Source: Daphnia carinata
Taxonomy: Eukaryota; Arthropoda; Branchiopoda; Diplostraca; Daphniidae
Length of the DNA stretch: 64,000 bases
Reading direction: 5' to 3'
Assembly: GCF_022539665.2 (NCBI RefSeq)
Contig: NC_081335.1
Location: 6,138,001-6,202,000, forward strand
Shown piece after piece: positions 35,153 to 46,130 of the stretch. The translations under genes and the position numbers were made by a program. The stretch's first letter is position 1. Every line of letters begins with the position of its first letter. Under the pieces are notes generated by a model that saw nothing but the letters and a program-made list of their open reading frames with translations, made no database searches and was not told the DNA's origin.

Positions 35153-35476
35153 ATCCCCCTCTTCAAGCCCTACTCGTCCCGAGTAGGACCGCGAGCGGCC
35201 GACGCGACAACGAACAGACAGGCTAACAGCTACAGATACCAAGTAAACGATAACAGAATAGGCATAACTACGAAAAAAAAGAAACCCAAAACCACAAACA
35301 AAATAAAACAAAAGAGAAGAAAAAACAAACAAAAGAAAATCAAAACAAAAAAAAACAAACAAAAAAACAAAACAACCATCAATCAAAGAAAAGAAAAAAA
35401 AAAGAAGAGAAGAAAGGGGCAAAAAAAAAGCAAAAAACAAAACAACAACACGTAAAGAGCGTTAAGTACGATACAC
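35153..35476 (-). other. low-complexity stretch between env-like gene and 3' LTR
   Basis: On the + strand this is almost purely A and C (repeated AAAACAAA words), so the complementary strand is T/G-rich and keeps an open but meaningless frame. It corresponds to the non-coding region between the envelope stop codon and the polypurine tract. Confidence 0.6.
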
Positions 35477-37210
35477 TCATGAAGGAGCTCCCCCAACTGC
35501 TCCTTCTACCGCCGGCGACTCGTCACGTTCGGCCTCCTCCAAAGACTCGTGCTGGGCGAGACGGGCCTCCATTTGCCGGACCCGAAGGTGTAGCCACGCG
35601 ACCACCGCCAGCGTCGGAATGATCGTGCTGATAAGGGACGCAACCCAATCGTAACCGGAGAATTCTGATACCGGAGTCTCGTCCATTCTCCGCAGCAAAT
35701 CCTGGACCTCCTTCAAGTTCCGCTGGGCCTCTTCACGCGTCTTGGGGTCTACGAACAGCTCGGTAGGGCTCCGTGTCGGTGGTGCGGGTGCTACCGTGAT
35801 CTCTGTCTTCCGTGGTCGAGCTGTCGGCGAGTATAGGTCGGGGGCGTCTACAGGCGTCACCTCGAGCGTGGTTCCTCCCTCCGCACTCGCCGGAAAGATC
35901 CACTCGTCCGAATGTGCGGTACAGGCTGGCGGCAGCTGGAAAACATCTACCGGGTTCAGCTTCAGCGTCTGTCGAGGGGGCCCCGAGAACCCGGTTGGAC
36001 ACGACACGACAATTTCTTGGCTTTTGGTAGCCGAAAGCATCCAACGTCGTCGCCCGAGGTACGCCGTGCGGGAGCCCTCCCAAGTTGTTAACTGCTGATG
36101 GCACCAGCGCTCCACCTCCCGTGCGTCATCTCTCCAAAGTGCGAAAGCGCAAGAGGGTCTTGTAGTTTTCCGTAACAACCCAGTGTAGAAGCGGCATATC
36201 GGAGCTTCGCCCCCGCAATGGGAGGTCTCTCCTGGTGTCAATTCCACGAAGACCTGCAGGTCGGGGGCTAGAGCGATGGTCTCCGGTAGCTCCAATTGTC
36301 TGCCGGCTCTGCCGTTTTCTATAGCTTCAGGTAAATTGACGATCTGATACAGGTGGAATAGGTGGTTCCGATCCACTAGGGGAAGGTCTATGAGGATCCG
36401 GATGACACCCTCTGCTACTCGTAACCTCACTTTAGCGTCCCTGTACAAGGTCCAGGTATCCCCAAGCCCGGAACCGGTCATGAGGTCCCATCCAGGAGGC
36501 AGTTGTCGATGAATTGACTCCAAAACTGTCTTGACTTGCTTCGGCGGGAACAATCTTGCGGGGAGGTGTCTCCCGGCCACGGCGCTCAAACCTGCCTCTA
36601 CATCGGTGGCGAAGTCCTCCAACCAGGTTAGGCCTTGTTCCACAGTCTCAAAGGCTCGGTCGACCGTGAGCCATGTCACCCACCTCTCTTCATCCGCTGC
36701 CTGTGTGCGCAAAACTTGGGCCTGTAAATGTCGGAGAGAAGTGGACAGATTATTGTCTTCGGTCAGCAAACCACGTAAGATTTCCGCGTGTGACTGTAGT
36801 TCCCACAGCGTGGCGTTGACCACCGTTGCCTGGTGCTCCACAACATGGGCTATCTCCTTATTCTGCTCCAACGTCCGGGACACGGTCTGGCTAAGGTGAA
36901 GCACATCCTTCTCGGTGGCGGTGCACAACATCCATTTTAACAGGTCGCCCCCTCAATCAATTACCCCTCGCACCCGACGGTGGGCGCGCGTTGGAGGTAC
37001 CACTACCGGGGTGAGCCGTTCCTTCGTCTTCAATAGGCGGTCCGCGGCTCGCTGCTTCCGGGCCTTGATGTATTCTTGGGTCATTATTTGGAATTTGTTA
37101 TCCCTGGCGTCAAGTCGCGCAGCCAGAAATCGAGACGTTCCAGTATAGATAGCGCGGGTCTAGTCGCCAACTCGGTCACAATGGTCCATGTGGACTCGCT
37201 GAAGGCCACT
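35477..37210 (-). pseudogene. envelope-like (baculovirus F-type) gene of the gypsy element, N-terminus disrupted
   Basis: The main frame (36931-35477) is 484 codons. It begins with heptad-like helical sequence rich in Leu/Val/Glu, has a cysteine-containing central region, a Pro/Thr-rich stretch, and near its C-terminus one clear membrane segment (about residues 432-452, LISTIIPTLAVVAWL) followed by a charged tail. This layout fits the F-like envelope proteins of insect errantiviruses. The N-terminal part, including the expected signal and cleavage region, lies between 36931 and about 37300 in other frames interrupted by stops, so the gene as it stands is broken. Identification rests on position, layout and membrane anchor; no alignment was run. 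Confidence 0.6.
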
Positions 37211-38298
37211 TACCCTTTCTCGAGGAATGCGACGCTGCCTCGGACTACTAGATCGGAAGCGGGCGGCGCACCGGTCGCTGTTAACAGAAGGAACAATTGG
37301 GCCAACAGGGCTAGCCCGTAGCGCAACGGAGGCCGCCTGTTGCGTAGGGGGCGTTGAATTCTCCGGCCCCCGTCGGCTTCAGGTGGTAGGGGGCTCTCGG
37401 CCGCGGCCAAGACTTCCGGTTCCGGTTCCGCTGGCACAGATGGGGTAACGATTCTCGGTGGGCTCGGCACCTGCAACCCATCCAGGCTTCCCCGCGGAGA
37501 AATAACTGTAGTATCGGGTACTTCGGAGAGGGGTTCCTCTTGTTCTTCCCAACTATCATCCGGTGGGTGGAACGGTTTCATACGGCTGACGTGGACTATG
37601 TCCGTCTTCCGCCCATTGGGTAGCCGAACCTCGTAGTTTACCGGGGTGGTCTGCCTCACAACGCGGTAGGGTCCCAACCAGCGGTGGAAAAGCTTTTCGG
37701 CGTGGGCCACCTTACGTATCGGCTTGTAGACTAAGACGAGAGTATCTGGTTGGAAACTAGCATCGCGGCGTTTGGCATCGAAGGCCGCCTTCTGTTTCCG
37801 ATGCACTTCCTCAAGTCGCATTTGAACGGTGGCGTGGGCGTGTACTAAGCTCTCGCGAAGCTGCGTCACATATTCAACTGGGGAGTCAGCGTCACTCTCA
37901 CTAGTAACAATGCCACCAATCCCTAGGTTGAGGTCCGACGGGAGCAATGGCTCCCTCCCGTACATGAGGAAGAACGGGCTGAAACCCGTCGACTCCTGCC
38001 TGCTGGTGTTGTAGGCGAAGCAAACATACGGCAAGACTTCGTCCCAATCACGGTGGTCGCTGCTAACATACATGGACAGCATGTCCGCTAGGACATGATT
38101 CATCCTCTCCACCTGTCCGTTGGCGCTTGGGTGAAACGCGGATGTTGTTTTGTGGTTCGTGCTCAGCAGGCGAGCCGACCGGCCAGGTCGCGCTTGCTCA
38201 TAAGCCAGCAAAGGGCTTGATGGTCTGTCAACACGCGAACTTTTGTGCCCCAAATAAGGGTACGGAACTTTTTCAGTGCCCAGACCAGAGCAAGGCAT
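37210..38298 (-). pseudogene. gypsy integrase, C-terminal part only
   Basis: The frame opens in junk carried from the preceding RNase H reading frame and becomes integrase at about 38180, with TTSAFHPSANGQVERMN. This holds the last catalytic Glu region, followed by WDEVLPYVCFAYNTS, GFSPFFLMYGREP and the GPY module (LGPYRVV.QTTPVNYEV). The HHCC zinc finger and the first two catalytic Asp residues are missing. The C-terminus is Pro/Glu-rich and continues through a hydrophobic stretch (LALLAQLFLLLTATG) that probably belongs to the envelope start in overlapping organisation. Confidence 0.8.
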
Positions 38299-40367
38299 TC
38301 CTTCTCAGTTATTGAATAATTCTGCTCACTGCGGCTGAGTAGACGGCTAGCATAACCCAGCGGCCTTTCGGTACCGTCCTCTCGTTGGATGAGAGCGCAT
38401 CCAATGCCATAACCACAAGCGTCCGAATGTAGTTCCATCGGTAAATCGAAATTTGGCTGGGCTAAGGTGGCTGCCTCTTGCAGGGCTTTCTTGAGAGCCG
38501 CAAAACTTTCACGTTGCTCTGGTCCCCAGATGAAAAGCTTGGTACTTTTGGTGAGCTCACTGAGCGGGTACGCTAATTTAGCAAACTGTGGGACATGTCG
38601 CCTATAATAAGAGCAGAGGCCTAGAAAAGATTGTACTGCTTTAATTTTTTGGGATACCGTATGGGTCTCGTCCGGTGCTGGAAATTGCTGTACCGCCAAT
38701 AGTTTGTCGGGGTCGGGTGCGATACCTGTCGCGCTCACCACATGACCCAGTACCTTTAACTGGTACTCTCCAAATCGACATTTACTCAGTTTAATCTTGA
38801 GACCAGCCGCTCCAAGATGCTCCAACACCTGGCCAAGTCTCTTGCTATGCTCTTCAAAGGCTTGGGCGTATACCACGACATCATCGAGATACACCAAGCA
38901 GGAGTGCCATTTGAGCTGAGCCAAGGTAAAATCCATGGCTCTCTGGAACGTAGCGGGCGCGGAAGTTAGGCCGAAAGGCATGACCTTAAACTGCCACAGC
39001 CCATCTGCAGTGACGAATGCACTCTTCGGGCGATCCTCCGGCTTAAGCACGATCTGGTGGTAACCGGACTGGAGATCCATGCTGGAAAAGAACTGGGAAC
39101 CGGTCAAACGGCTCAAAGCGTCAACAATCCGAGGTAGAGGGTACACGTCCTTCACAGTGACGTGGTTCAACCTACGGTAGTCAACGCAGAAGCGCCAACC
39201 TCCGCATTTCTTTTTGACTAGAACCACGGGTGAAGACCAGGGGCTGTCGGAAGGCTCTATGATTCCCTGAGCCAACATCTCATCCACTTGCCGTTGAATT
39301 AGTTCCCGCTCCTTCCAGGCACTCTTGTAGGGCGGTTGATGAAGCGGAACCTGCGTCTCTACGGGAATGGCGTGTTGCACGGCCTTGTAACGCCCCAGCT
39401 CCAGCGAAGTATTGGCGAAACAATGTCGATGTTCCAGCAGGATCGCAATCAGCTTCTCACGTTTATCTGACTCTAACTCTGGGTTTATGCGGTCGGCAAA
39501 ATTAAGAACGTCGTCCTTGGCTTCTCCCGTGTGGGCTCTCGGCTCCTCCGGCGGCTCGGTGGTTTCCTCGATCTCCACTAGCTCGCCCAGCGCCGTGCCA
39601 GGGGACAGCCAGGCTTCCTTCCGCGTATAGTTCGTCACGGGCACCAACATCTGGGCCGAATTGCGCAAGATTACCGGATTAACCGCCATCCCCCGGGTGC
39701 TCAACAGTTTCTCCGCCGGTTCCAACAGCCATTGCTCGTAGGGCCCTCCCTCTGCCGTAACTTCCACCTCCGTAGTCGAGCGAGCCGGGACGCAGGATTC
39801 TTCCTTCACCCTGACCACTCGCTGCCCGAGGGACACGCACTCCAGCGTGATTGCCCTCAGTGGAAGCTCACCTAAGCTGATGAGGGGCTCCTGGTCCTGC
39901 CGATACTGGACCCTCAGACTTTCGAATTGTTGGAGGAAGTCGTTCCCAAGCAGGAGCTCCATCCCCTTCATTTCCAGGACAACGGCGGTTCCCCTCGCCG
40001 TCAGCGCTCCATCGCTGACCTCCAGGTAGGTTGCGCCCAAATTCACCGCTTCCGTACCGTTGGCGAGCAGAACTCGTGGACCGTGCCATGGGACCACGAC
40101 GCAGAGAAGGCTGGCCGCCAATCGCGGGGAGACGACAGTGACGGCAGCCCCAGTGTCAATTACGGCGTCGACCGGCTCGCCGTGGCACGCCATACGCTTA
40201 GTGACCATCGTTCCTGCGGTAGGGATACACAGCATCTGAACGGCTGACGTCGAACCGCTGACTCCCAAGTTTTCGTCCATGCGCGTGGTCAGGGCCCGAA
40301 CCGGGGCAAATCGCCTCATTTGAAACAAAGCATGATTCATCCTCTTCCATAACCCTTCAATGCTCAT
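38163..40367 (-). CDS. gypsy protease - reverse transcriptase - RNase H polyprotein
   Basis: 734 codons. The first 16 residues are translated from the 5' LTR, because the gag gene is deleted. Aspartic protease signature DTGA at residues 71-74 with a downstream LLLGNDFL. Reverse transcriptase from about residue 340 with WSSPVVLVKKK, WRFCVDYRRLN, YPLPRI, FSSMDLQSGYHQI, MPFGLTSAPATFQ and the catalytic YLDD. RNase H from about residue 645 with HSDACGYGIG, TEKECLALVW and LTDHQAL. The frame ends where sequence jumps into integrase, shortly after SKRDLAGRLAC, marking a deletion junction near 38165. The catalytic motifs of all three enzymes look intact. Confidence 0.92.
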   Translation of the reverse strand: MSIEGLWKRMNHALFQMRRFAPVRALTTRMDENLGVSGSTSAVQMLCIPTAGTMVTKRMACHGEPVDAVIDTGAAVTVVSPRLAASLLCVVVPWHGPRVLLANGTEAVNLGATYLEVSDGALTARGTAVVLEMKGMELLLGNDFLQQFESLRVQYRQDQEPLISLGELPLRAITLECVSLGQRVVRVKEESCVPARSTTEVEVTAEGGPYEQWLLEPAEKLLSTRGMAVNPVILRNSAQMLVPVTNYTRKEAWLSPGTALGELVEIEETTEPPEEPRAHTGEAKDDVLNFADRINPELESDKREKLIAILLEHRHCFANTSLELGRYKAVQHAIPVETQVPLHQPPYKSAWKERELIQRQVDEMLAQGIIEPSDSPWSSPVVLVKKKCGGWRFCVDYRRLNHVTVKDVYPLPRIVDALSRLTGSQFFSSMDLQSGYHQIVLKPEDRPKSAFVTADGLWQFKVMPFGLTSAPATFQRAMDFTLAQLKWHSCLVYLDDVVVYAQAFEEHSKRLGQVLEHLGAAGLKIKLSKCRFGEYQLKVLGHVVSATGIAPDPDKLLAVQQFPAPDETHTVSQKIKAVQSFLGLCSYYRRHVPQFAKLAYPLSELTKSTKLFIWGPEQRESFAALKKALQEAATLAQPNFDLPMELHSDACGYGIGCALIQREDGTERPLGYASRLLSRSEQNYSITEKECLALVWALKKFRTLIWGTKVRVLTDHQALCWLMSKRDLAGRLAC

Positions 40368-40735
40368 ATCTATATATAATTCTAATATATGTTAACTTTT
40401 TTCTGAAAATTTATGTAATTATTAAAATCGCAACCGTTGAAGTAAAGAAAACATTTATTAGCAAAATAATATTGTTGCTCAAAATAGTGTCGCGCACTCG
40501 TCTTAAAAGCTCAGAGTCAAGGAGTGTATTCAAGGTCTACACGCTACCACAGTGTCCAAAAGACTAACTAAAGTTGTGCCCGCCAGCCGCCCACAACACA
40601 GTCGATGGGTCGAGTCCCGCCGGATGGGATCCGGTGACCGTCCGGTCACACCTATCTCATGTAACGACGACAAATCCCGGCGGATGTGGTGCGGCCGACT
40701 GGAATTGGAGCGCGTCCGGTTCGATAGTCGCGACA
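40321..40735 (-). repeat. gypsy LTR (5' LTR in the element's orientation)
   Basis: 415 bp, nearly identical to 34737-35151. Its inner edge (40321, reading TTTCA on the - strand) joins directly to protease-coding sequence, without primer-binding site or gag. The outer flank at 40736 reads ATAGT. Confidence 0.9.
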
Positions 40736-42769
40736 ATAGTCTGGAGAAAGGAAAAATAAAAAGAGCTGTTGAAGACCAGAAAAATTTGTTGTTCAGAGTT
40801 ACATTTGCATTTAAACTTCATGCGGTAACTGAAAATATTCTTTGCCAATTACCCTGACGGATGGTCCATGGCTTGGGAGTGTCTAAATAAATAGAGTTAT
40901 TTTTGTCACCAATATAAACATGTTCAACTTAATTAGCATACCTGTTACTAGCTACAGTGATTCAGTTTAAGTGTTCAAATTTCAAATTGTCAGTGATGTT
41001 TACCTGAAAAGGCAAATAGCCTCCCGAATAATTGGATTATTCAACACCATTGATCCACTGTCATCAACAATACTGTTAAAAAAATAAATTCCTGCTGTAA
41101 ATCTCTTAATTTAAGTACAGTTTTTTCCAAATTTAAAAGTGGGCCTTTTTCTCCATTGGACTGGGCCTTTTTCTCCGCTAAATTTCCATATACCTACAAA
41201 CCAAAATGAAAGTTTAAAAAATTTTTGGAAATAAATGGTATGAGAATCAATATTGAATTATAATATACTTTTTTTTGTCCTTGCCTCAGACGATAGTTTA
41301 AGTTCGTAACATTATTCCTACAAAAATTATTTATCAAATGTTAATAATAATAAATTAGTCTCGTGTTAACATATCTTTGTTCCCAGTAACCACAAAAGCC
41401 CCGCGGAACTCATTCAGTTTCCGTATTCACAACGAATCAGTGGTCTTTACCTATGGCATAAGTATCGACAAGGAGAAGTTATAAGGGAAATGGACTGGGG
41501 GTTGGGGGGAATGATCAAGAGGGTGGACAGAACAAGGCTAAGTGCGATAAACATTTATTTCTTATATTATATTTAAAGAAGCGATAGTAGTTCAATAAAC
41601 AAAAATTGTGAAAAATGAACTTTATTTAACGGGATATTAGCAATATATAAATACTAACATAATCCGAAATCAGATTGCTACCGAATAAATAATCAAAGAT
41701 TAACTAGCGTTCATACGCTAACATTGTTTGTCTCGGCAAACCTTATAGAATGTCACGGTATCAGCAACCTTTGTACGTTCCAACTTCCACGGAATAGGAG
41801 GTTGGAAATACATTTTGGAAACAAATATAAAGTTTGTAGGAACATAGAAATTGAGCGGAGAAAGAGGCCCACTTTAAAATTTGGGAAAAAGTGGGACTTT
41901 TTCGTGTGGGCCCTTTTTCGTTTGGGCCTTTTTGTTGGGCCTTTTTCGTCTGGGCCTTTTTCTCCGCAAATCGTTGTGATTTATAATAGTGATACCTGAT
42001 TTAGGTCGTTTAACTTGCACAATTTTATTTACAAATGTCAGAATAGACAAATTTTTTCAAACAATGCAGACATTACATTTTTTTAGCTTACTTTTGGACC
42101 CCAAATCCAAAAGAAGTTGCATTAGGAAATGAGTTTACTGAGAAGTTCAAAAAGCAAAATACTTGCACTTTGAAGCCAAGTCATGTTTTTGAAAGCATGT
42201 GTTTCCTGTACGTATGGAGTACAATGTAAAATAGCAAATCTTAGTGATTTTGTCGTAAGGATGCTGAAGTAAAGAACTTCGCAAACACCATTTTTCATTA
42301 AACAGAAACTGTCAGGAAATTCGGAGGCAAGCAATCAGAGGTGAAAAATTTAAAAGATCTTCCCCTTATGCAAATGAAAGAAAAATATGCTTAAAACGTT
42401 GGTTTCAAAACGTAAAACGTTGTTTTCCAATTCCTACTTAGTAAAATAGAAATTGACTGATTTAGTGTAGTCGATTGTAGTCTTCATGCCGAAATCAGAC
42501 GTTATAACACACTGGGTGTTGTTGTGATAAAAGTTGTCGACTTTTCTGTGAGATATCTTCATGTTATCTTGGAATTTCACCATATCATCACTGTTTATAC
42601 GCCAAGCTATAAGGTTACGCAGCTCACATGCAGTGGGTATCCAAAGTACCAGGCCAAGAATGACACTGATGGGGAAAAAAGGACAAATTTTATTATTTTT
42701 CATGAATTGAAGAATAAAATGCTTATTAACTATCTTGTTACTTATACACTTCGCAGCAAAGACAAGTTC
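40736..42769. repeat. repeat-derived DNA with inverted GGGCCTTTTTC blocks
   Basis: Two blocks of the words GGGCCTTTTTCTCC and GGGCCTTTTTCGT lie at about 41140-41190 and 41915-41965; near 41865 the complementary form (GGAGAAAGAGGCCCACTTT) also appears, so the outer ends are inverted copies. They may be termini of a non-autonomous element of about 0.85 kb. The rest is AT-rich. Short open frames on the - strand at 42122-42334 and 42434-42703 resemble no family known to me. Confidence 0.4.
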
Positions 42770-42771
42770 TA

Positions 42772-44071
42772 GGGGAGGTAGGACGTGGTTGAAACAAAAA
42801 ACTCATTTTTGTTCCCTACGGTTACAAAAATCGTCCTACTTGACTAAAAAATATATAGATTTGTTGCCAGTTATCTCAGCTACATAACAGTATTTTTGTT
42901 GGGTGGGTTCGGCAAAGATGAACATCTGCTATGTGTAAAAAACTGGAGGTACCTCAAGATGTTTCAATTGCCAATTCTGCTCGGCAATTGAAACAGGGCG
43001 CCTGGGCAATTGAAACGTGGGTTTTCCCATAAGAGAGCTCCCGGTTTCATGAAGAAACTAAAATGACAATATCTCAAAATCCGGGTTACGTATTTTGACG
43101 AATTTTTTACAGTAATACAAAGAATTTTAATCTTTATTTTTTAAGATATTTTATAACTTTCTGTAGTAACTAAATATTATTTAATGAATTTTAGTAGTTT
43201 TCTGAATTAGGTTCAAAACGCCATTAGTTATCTAAAGAACGGTTAATAGCATGGAGATCAAATTTTTATAATCGAATATGGCATGTCCAGCCTTATATCA
43301 TAATTGTTATCGGTAATTTAATTTTTAAAATTTAATTTTTTTAATCAACGTTGTAAATAAAAAAGCAAACATTGTGGCAGACGATAAGTGTCAGCCACCC
43401 AGCAGACGATAAATGTCAGCCTCCCAGCAGACGATATGTGTTGATGTGCATTGTTTACTTTTAAGTAACTGGAATAGGAAAACTAGGTATCTAATTTTTT
43501 TTCAAAACAACTGGAGGAACTTTAACAGTAAACTCTAAGACATTGTTTTTCGTCACCACACAAAATACACAACAACATTCAAAAACAAATTGAAAAAAGG
43601 GCTCTGCTAATACGCTGCGTAGGGCTATAACACCGTTGCAAGACTACAGTAAGGGAGACGCGCATACGAAAGGGTCGTAATTGGAACAAGGTGTTCCAAT
43701 TGCCCCTAGCATGGGTCTTCACGGAGTTTTAATGTTATAGGGGATAAAATTTAGCTAGGAAAAAATTAATGTTATCAATTTATAGCTTAATGAACGATGA
43801 ATGATTCAAGATCTTTTTTTAATGATTTCCTCCATCGTTTTAGGTGTGAAAACGAAAAAATTGTCTCGGCAAAAACTACAAATGGACAGTCAAAAAACAA
43901 CTTTCTGGGATAACTCGAAAACTTTTACAGTCTAAAGCCTCCAATTTTTTCTAAAAATGCACAACCAAAATTTCCGTTAGGTCAAATTTTTTACACTAAA
44001 TCTATTACATACTTCAAGTGGTAGAATTTTTGTTTCAATTGCCCAGCGTTCCAATTGCGCCCTACCTCCCC
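42772..44071. mobile_element. TA-flanked DNA element with GGGGAGGTAGG termini
   Basis: About 1.3 kb with 11-bp perfect inverted ends (GGGGAGGTAGG on the left, CCTACCTCCCC on the right), each flanked by TA (42770-42771 and 44072-44073), the duplication made by Tc1/mariner transposons. Subterminal words CAATTGAAAC and CAATTGCCC recur near both ends. No transposase frame is present. It encloses a short tandem repeat at 43378-43440. Confidence 0.65.
43378..43440. repeat. short tandem repeat, 25-bp unit
   Basis: Two full and one partial copy of a 25-bp unit beginning CAGACGATAA and containing GTCAGCC, inside the TA-flanked element. Confidence 0.8.
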
Positions 44072-44073
44072 TA

Positions 44074-45528
44074 CTATCAGCGGAGAGGGATAGTTGCCAA
44101 CAGAGCCCAATATTGTGAATTATTTTTATTTCTCCAAGGTACATACTGTATATACGATTAAGTTTTCCCGGATACTTTTTAAATTCCTTTCGTTATCGCC
44201 AAAGTTTTATTTTCCATTTATTTTTCAGAAACTACAAACATATTGTACGTAAACAATTGGCGGAAAACTTTCTCCACGGTGAAATAAGTAGTCACCAATC
44301 CAAATTATGTAAAAAAATTGGTTTTGCTAAACATCTAAACATCTTTTAAGATAGACACGCATTTGTCTTCTGTATGATAAAGTACCTTGCATTCTTCTAC
44401 TAGTACCTCGCATTCTTCTACTAGCTAAAAGTAAATGAAATTTTTCTACCATTTCTCTACCTTTTCGGTTCCACAATGTATCGTAGACAAAAGTAGGAAA
44501 AGGTAGAATCCAAAAATTGAGAGTGTAATTAAAACTTAATACAGAACTGTTAAAAACGAAGTCGCAAATGTTTTTTAAAAAGTGCTGACATGCCCTAACG
44601 AATCGATTGCAAAATGCTCAAATGCCGAAATTTTCCATCCTCTTGCTTAAGAAATGGAAGTCAAGTTGACAACGAATTGTTCAACACCTTGAAATCGTTG
44701 GCTATGCTTTTGTGTGGCTTTACCCAGCGTTTTCTGGAATGCCGATTGCAATTTCAGAGGCGATACATGGTTGCAATAGCAACTACTTACTTCGAAATTT
44801 TACAACAAGCCCTATATGCTTGGCCTATTACCTCACGTAGAGCAGTCGTGCTAGTTTACACACTTTTTATATTTTCCCTATTCTGTGTCTATACTTTTAC
44901 ATATTAAAAAAATCTTCCAAGCTAAAAAGAAGAGCAAAAAATGGCTTTCTATTACACATTTTCAATTTATGGAAACCTTATGGAATATATCCGTAATTTA
45001 GATTTTAAAATGGCTCAATTGACAATGCTTCACGGTAAGATGAACTGCATATTTTCTTTATGGAAAAATCAATTTATGGATAGTGTTAGAATAAAACTTG
45101 CATTTCAAACAGACCTAAATATTTAAAAGTGTTGTTTGCCTTTGAGCTAAAATAGCTAACAAAGTAACGAAAAAACAACATTTAAAATAGATGTAAGTTA
45201 TTAGAAACCACCATACACAAAAATTTAAAAGGGTCCATTAGTGGCATTTGAAGCCTTCTAAATAATGGTACGCCCAGCTCTGGAAGACGTCCAGTTTTCG
45301 TTTGTAACTTCTGAATGTTTTACACAAATATAAACCTCAATGACACTCACAAAAGCCTTTTTATGATAACAGGTACAATACAATATGTACAGGTAAATTC
45401 CTCCTAAATGCCTTAGAAATATGTTTTTTAAGCAATTAAAATTGCACATTTAAGAGAACAAGTCATAATTTTTTGAAATATGAAAATGCTGAATTTGAAC
45501 TACATATTTTGAAATTTGAAATTATTAT
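44074..45528. other. AT-rich spacer with unrecognised short frames
   Basis: Two + strand frames, 44614-44907 (97 codons, with a hydrophobic C-terminal segment VVLVYTLFIFSLFCVYTF) and 44941-45126 (61 codons), lie close together. I considered a decayed membrane receptor but found no motif to support it. Nothing else is recognised. Confidence 0.3.
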
Positions 45529-46130
45529 GTAATCCCCAGACTTGCCGCGATCGCGATCAAAAATTTATCGCCGATCCGATCTTCGATCAAAAAATGATCG
45601 CCGATCCGATCTTCGATCAAAAAATGATCGCCGATCCGATCTTTTGAGAAAGATCGGAGATCGGATCGGCGATCCGATCTTCGATCAAAAAATGATCGCC
45701 GATCCGATCTTTTGAGAAAGATCGGAGATCGGATCGGCGATCCCAAAAAAATGATCGCGATCCGATCTTTTTGAGCGATCAAACTTTTCACCATCTAGCT
45801 GTCGATTTTGCAGCCACATGTTACTCTTTCACTACTATTTTTGCGAATGCCAATTGAGGGAAGCTGTTTAGTGTTCACCCTCAATGGCCGTCAGTGACTG
45901 TCGCTGTGACAGCCAATGCTAAATTCGTTAAATAGTGTAAATTTTGAGCGCTAGATGTCGTACAAAAAGATCGGTAAAAATGATCGGCCGATCTTGATCG
46001 GCGATCCGATCTTTTGAGAAAAGATCGGATCGGAGAGAAAAGATCGGATCGCCCGATCCGATCAAACTCAAAAGATCGGATCGGAGATCGAGATCGGAAA
46101 ATTGATCGGCGCGGCAAGTCTGGTAATCCC
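45529..46130. mobile_element. hAT-type non-autonomous element with GATC-rich arms and 8-bp target duplication
   Basis: The element runs 45537-46122. Its ends are inverted (CAGACTTGCCGCG on the left, CGCGGCAAGTCTG on the right), and it is flanked by perfect direct copies of GTAATCCC at 45529-45536 and 46123-46130. An 8-bp duplication and CAG-starting ends are typical of hAT transposons. Both arms are packed with repeats of GATCGCCGATCCGATCTT and its complement; the centre (about 45790-45960) is unique sequence. No transposase. A truncated relative lies at about 58240-58570. Confidence 0.88.

Larger units (their letters stand above)
34737..40735 (-). mobile_element. Ty3/gypsy retrotransposon with envelope-like gene, internally deleted
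   Basis: A 6.0-kb element in the minus orientation bounded by two 415-bp LTRs that I count as 99% or more identical, so the insertion is recent. Order on the - strand: LTR, protease-RT-RNase H frame (40367-38163), integrase C-terminal part (38298-37210), envelope-like gene (37210-35477), A/C-rich non-coding stretch (35153-35470), polypurine tract, LTR. The gag gene and primer-binding region are absent: the pol frame opens inside the LTR. The integrase zinc finger and most of its catalytic core are also absent. No matching target duplication was found (TCATT on the left, ATAGT on the right). The copy cannot be autonomous. Confidence 0.9.

Noticed and set aside
34946-35440. 164-codon - strand frame rich in Phe/Leu/Val
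   Set aside because: It is the complement of an A/C-rich low-complexity tract plus the LTR edge; the composition explains the open frame.
35742-36899. Open frames on the + strand opposite the envelope-like gene
   Set aside because: They mirror the GC-rich coding strand of the retroelement and show no protein motifs.
44614-45126. A decayed ionotropic or other membrane receptor
   Set aside because: One hydrophobic segment is present, but no receptor motif, and the frame breaks; not enough to name it.
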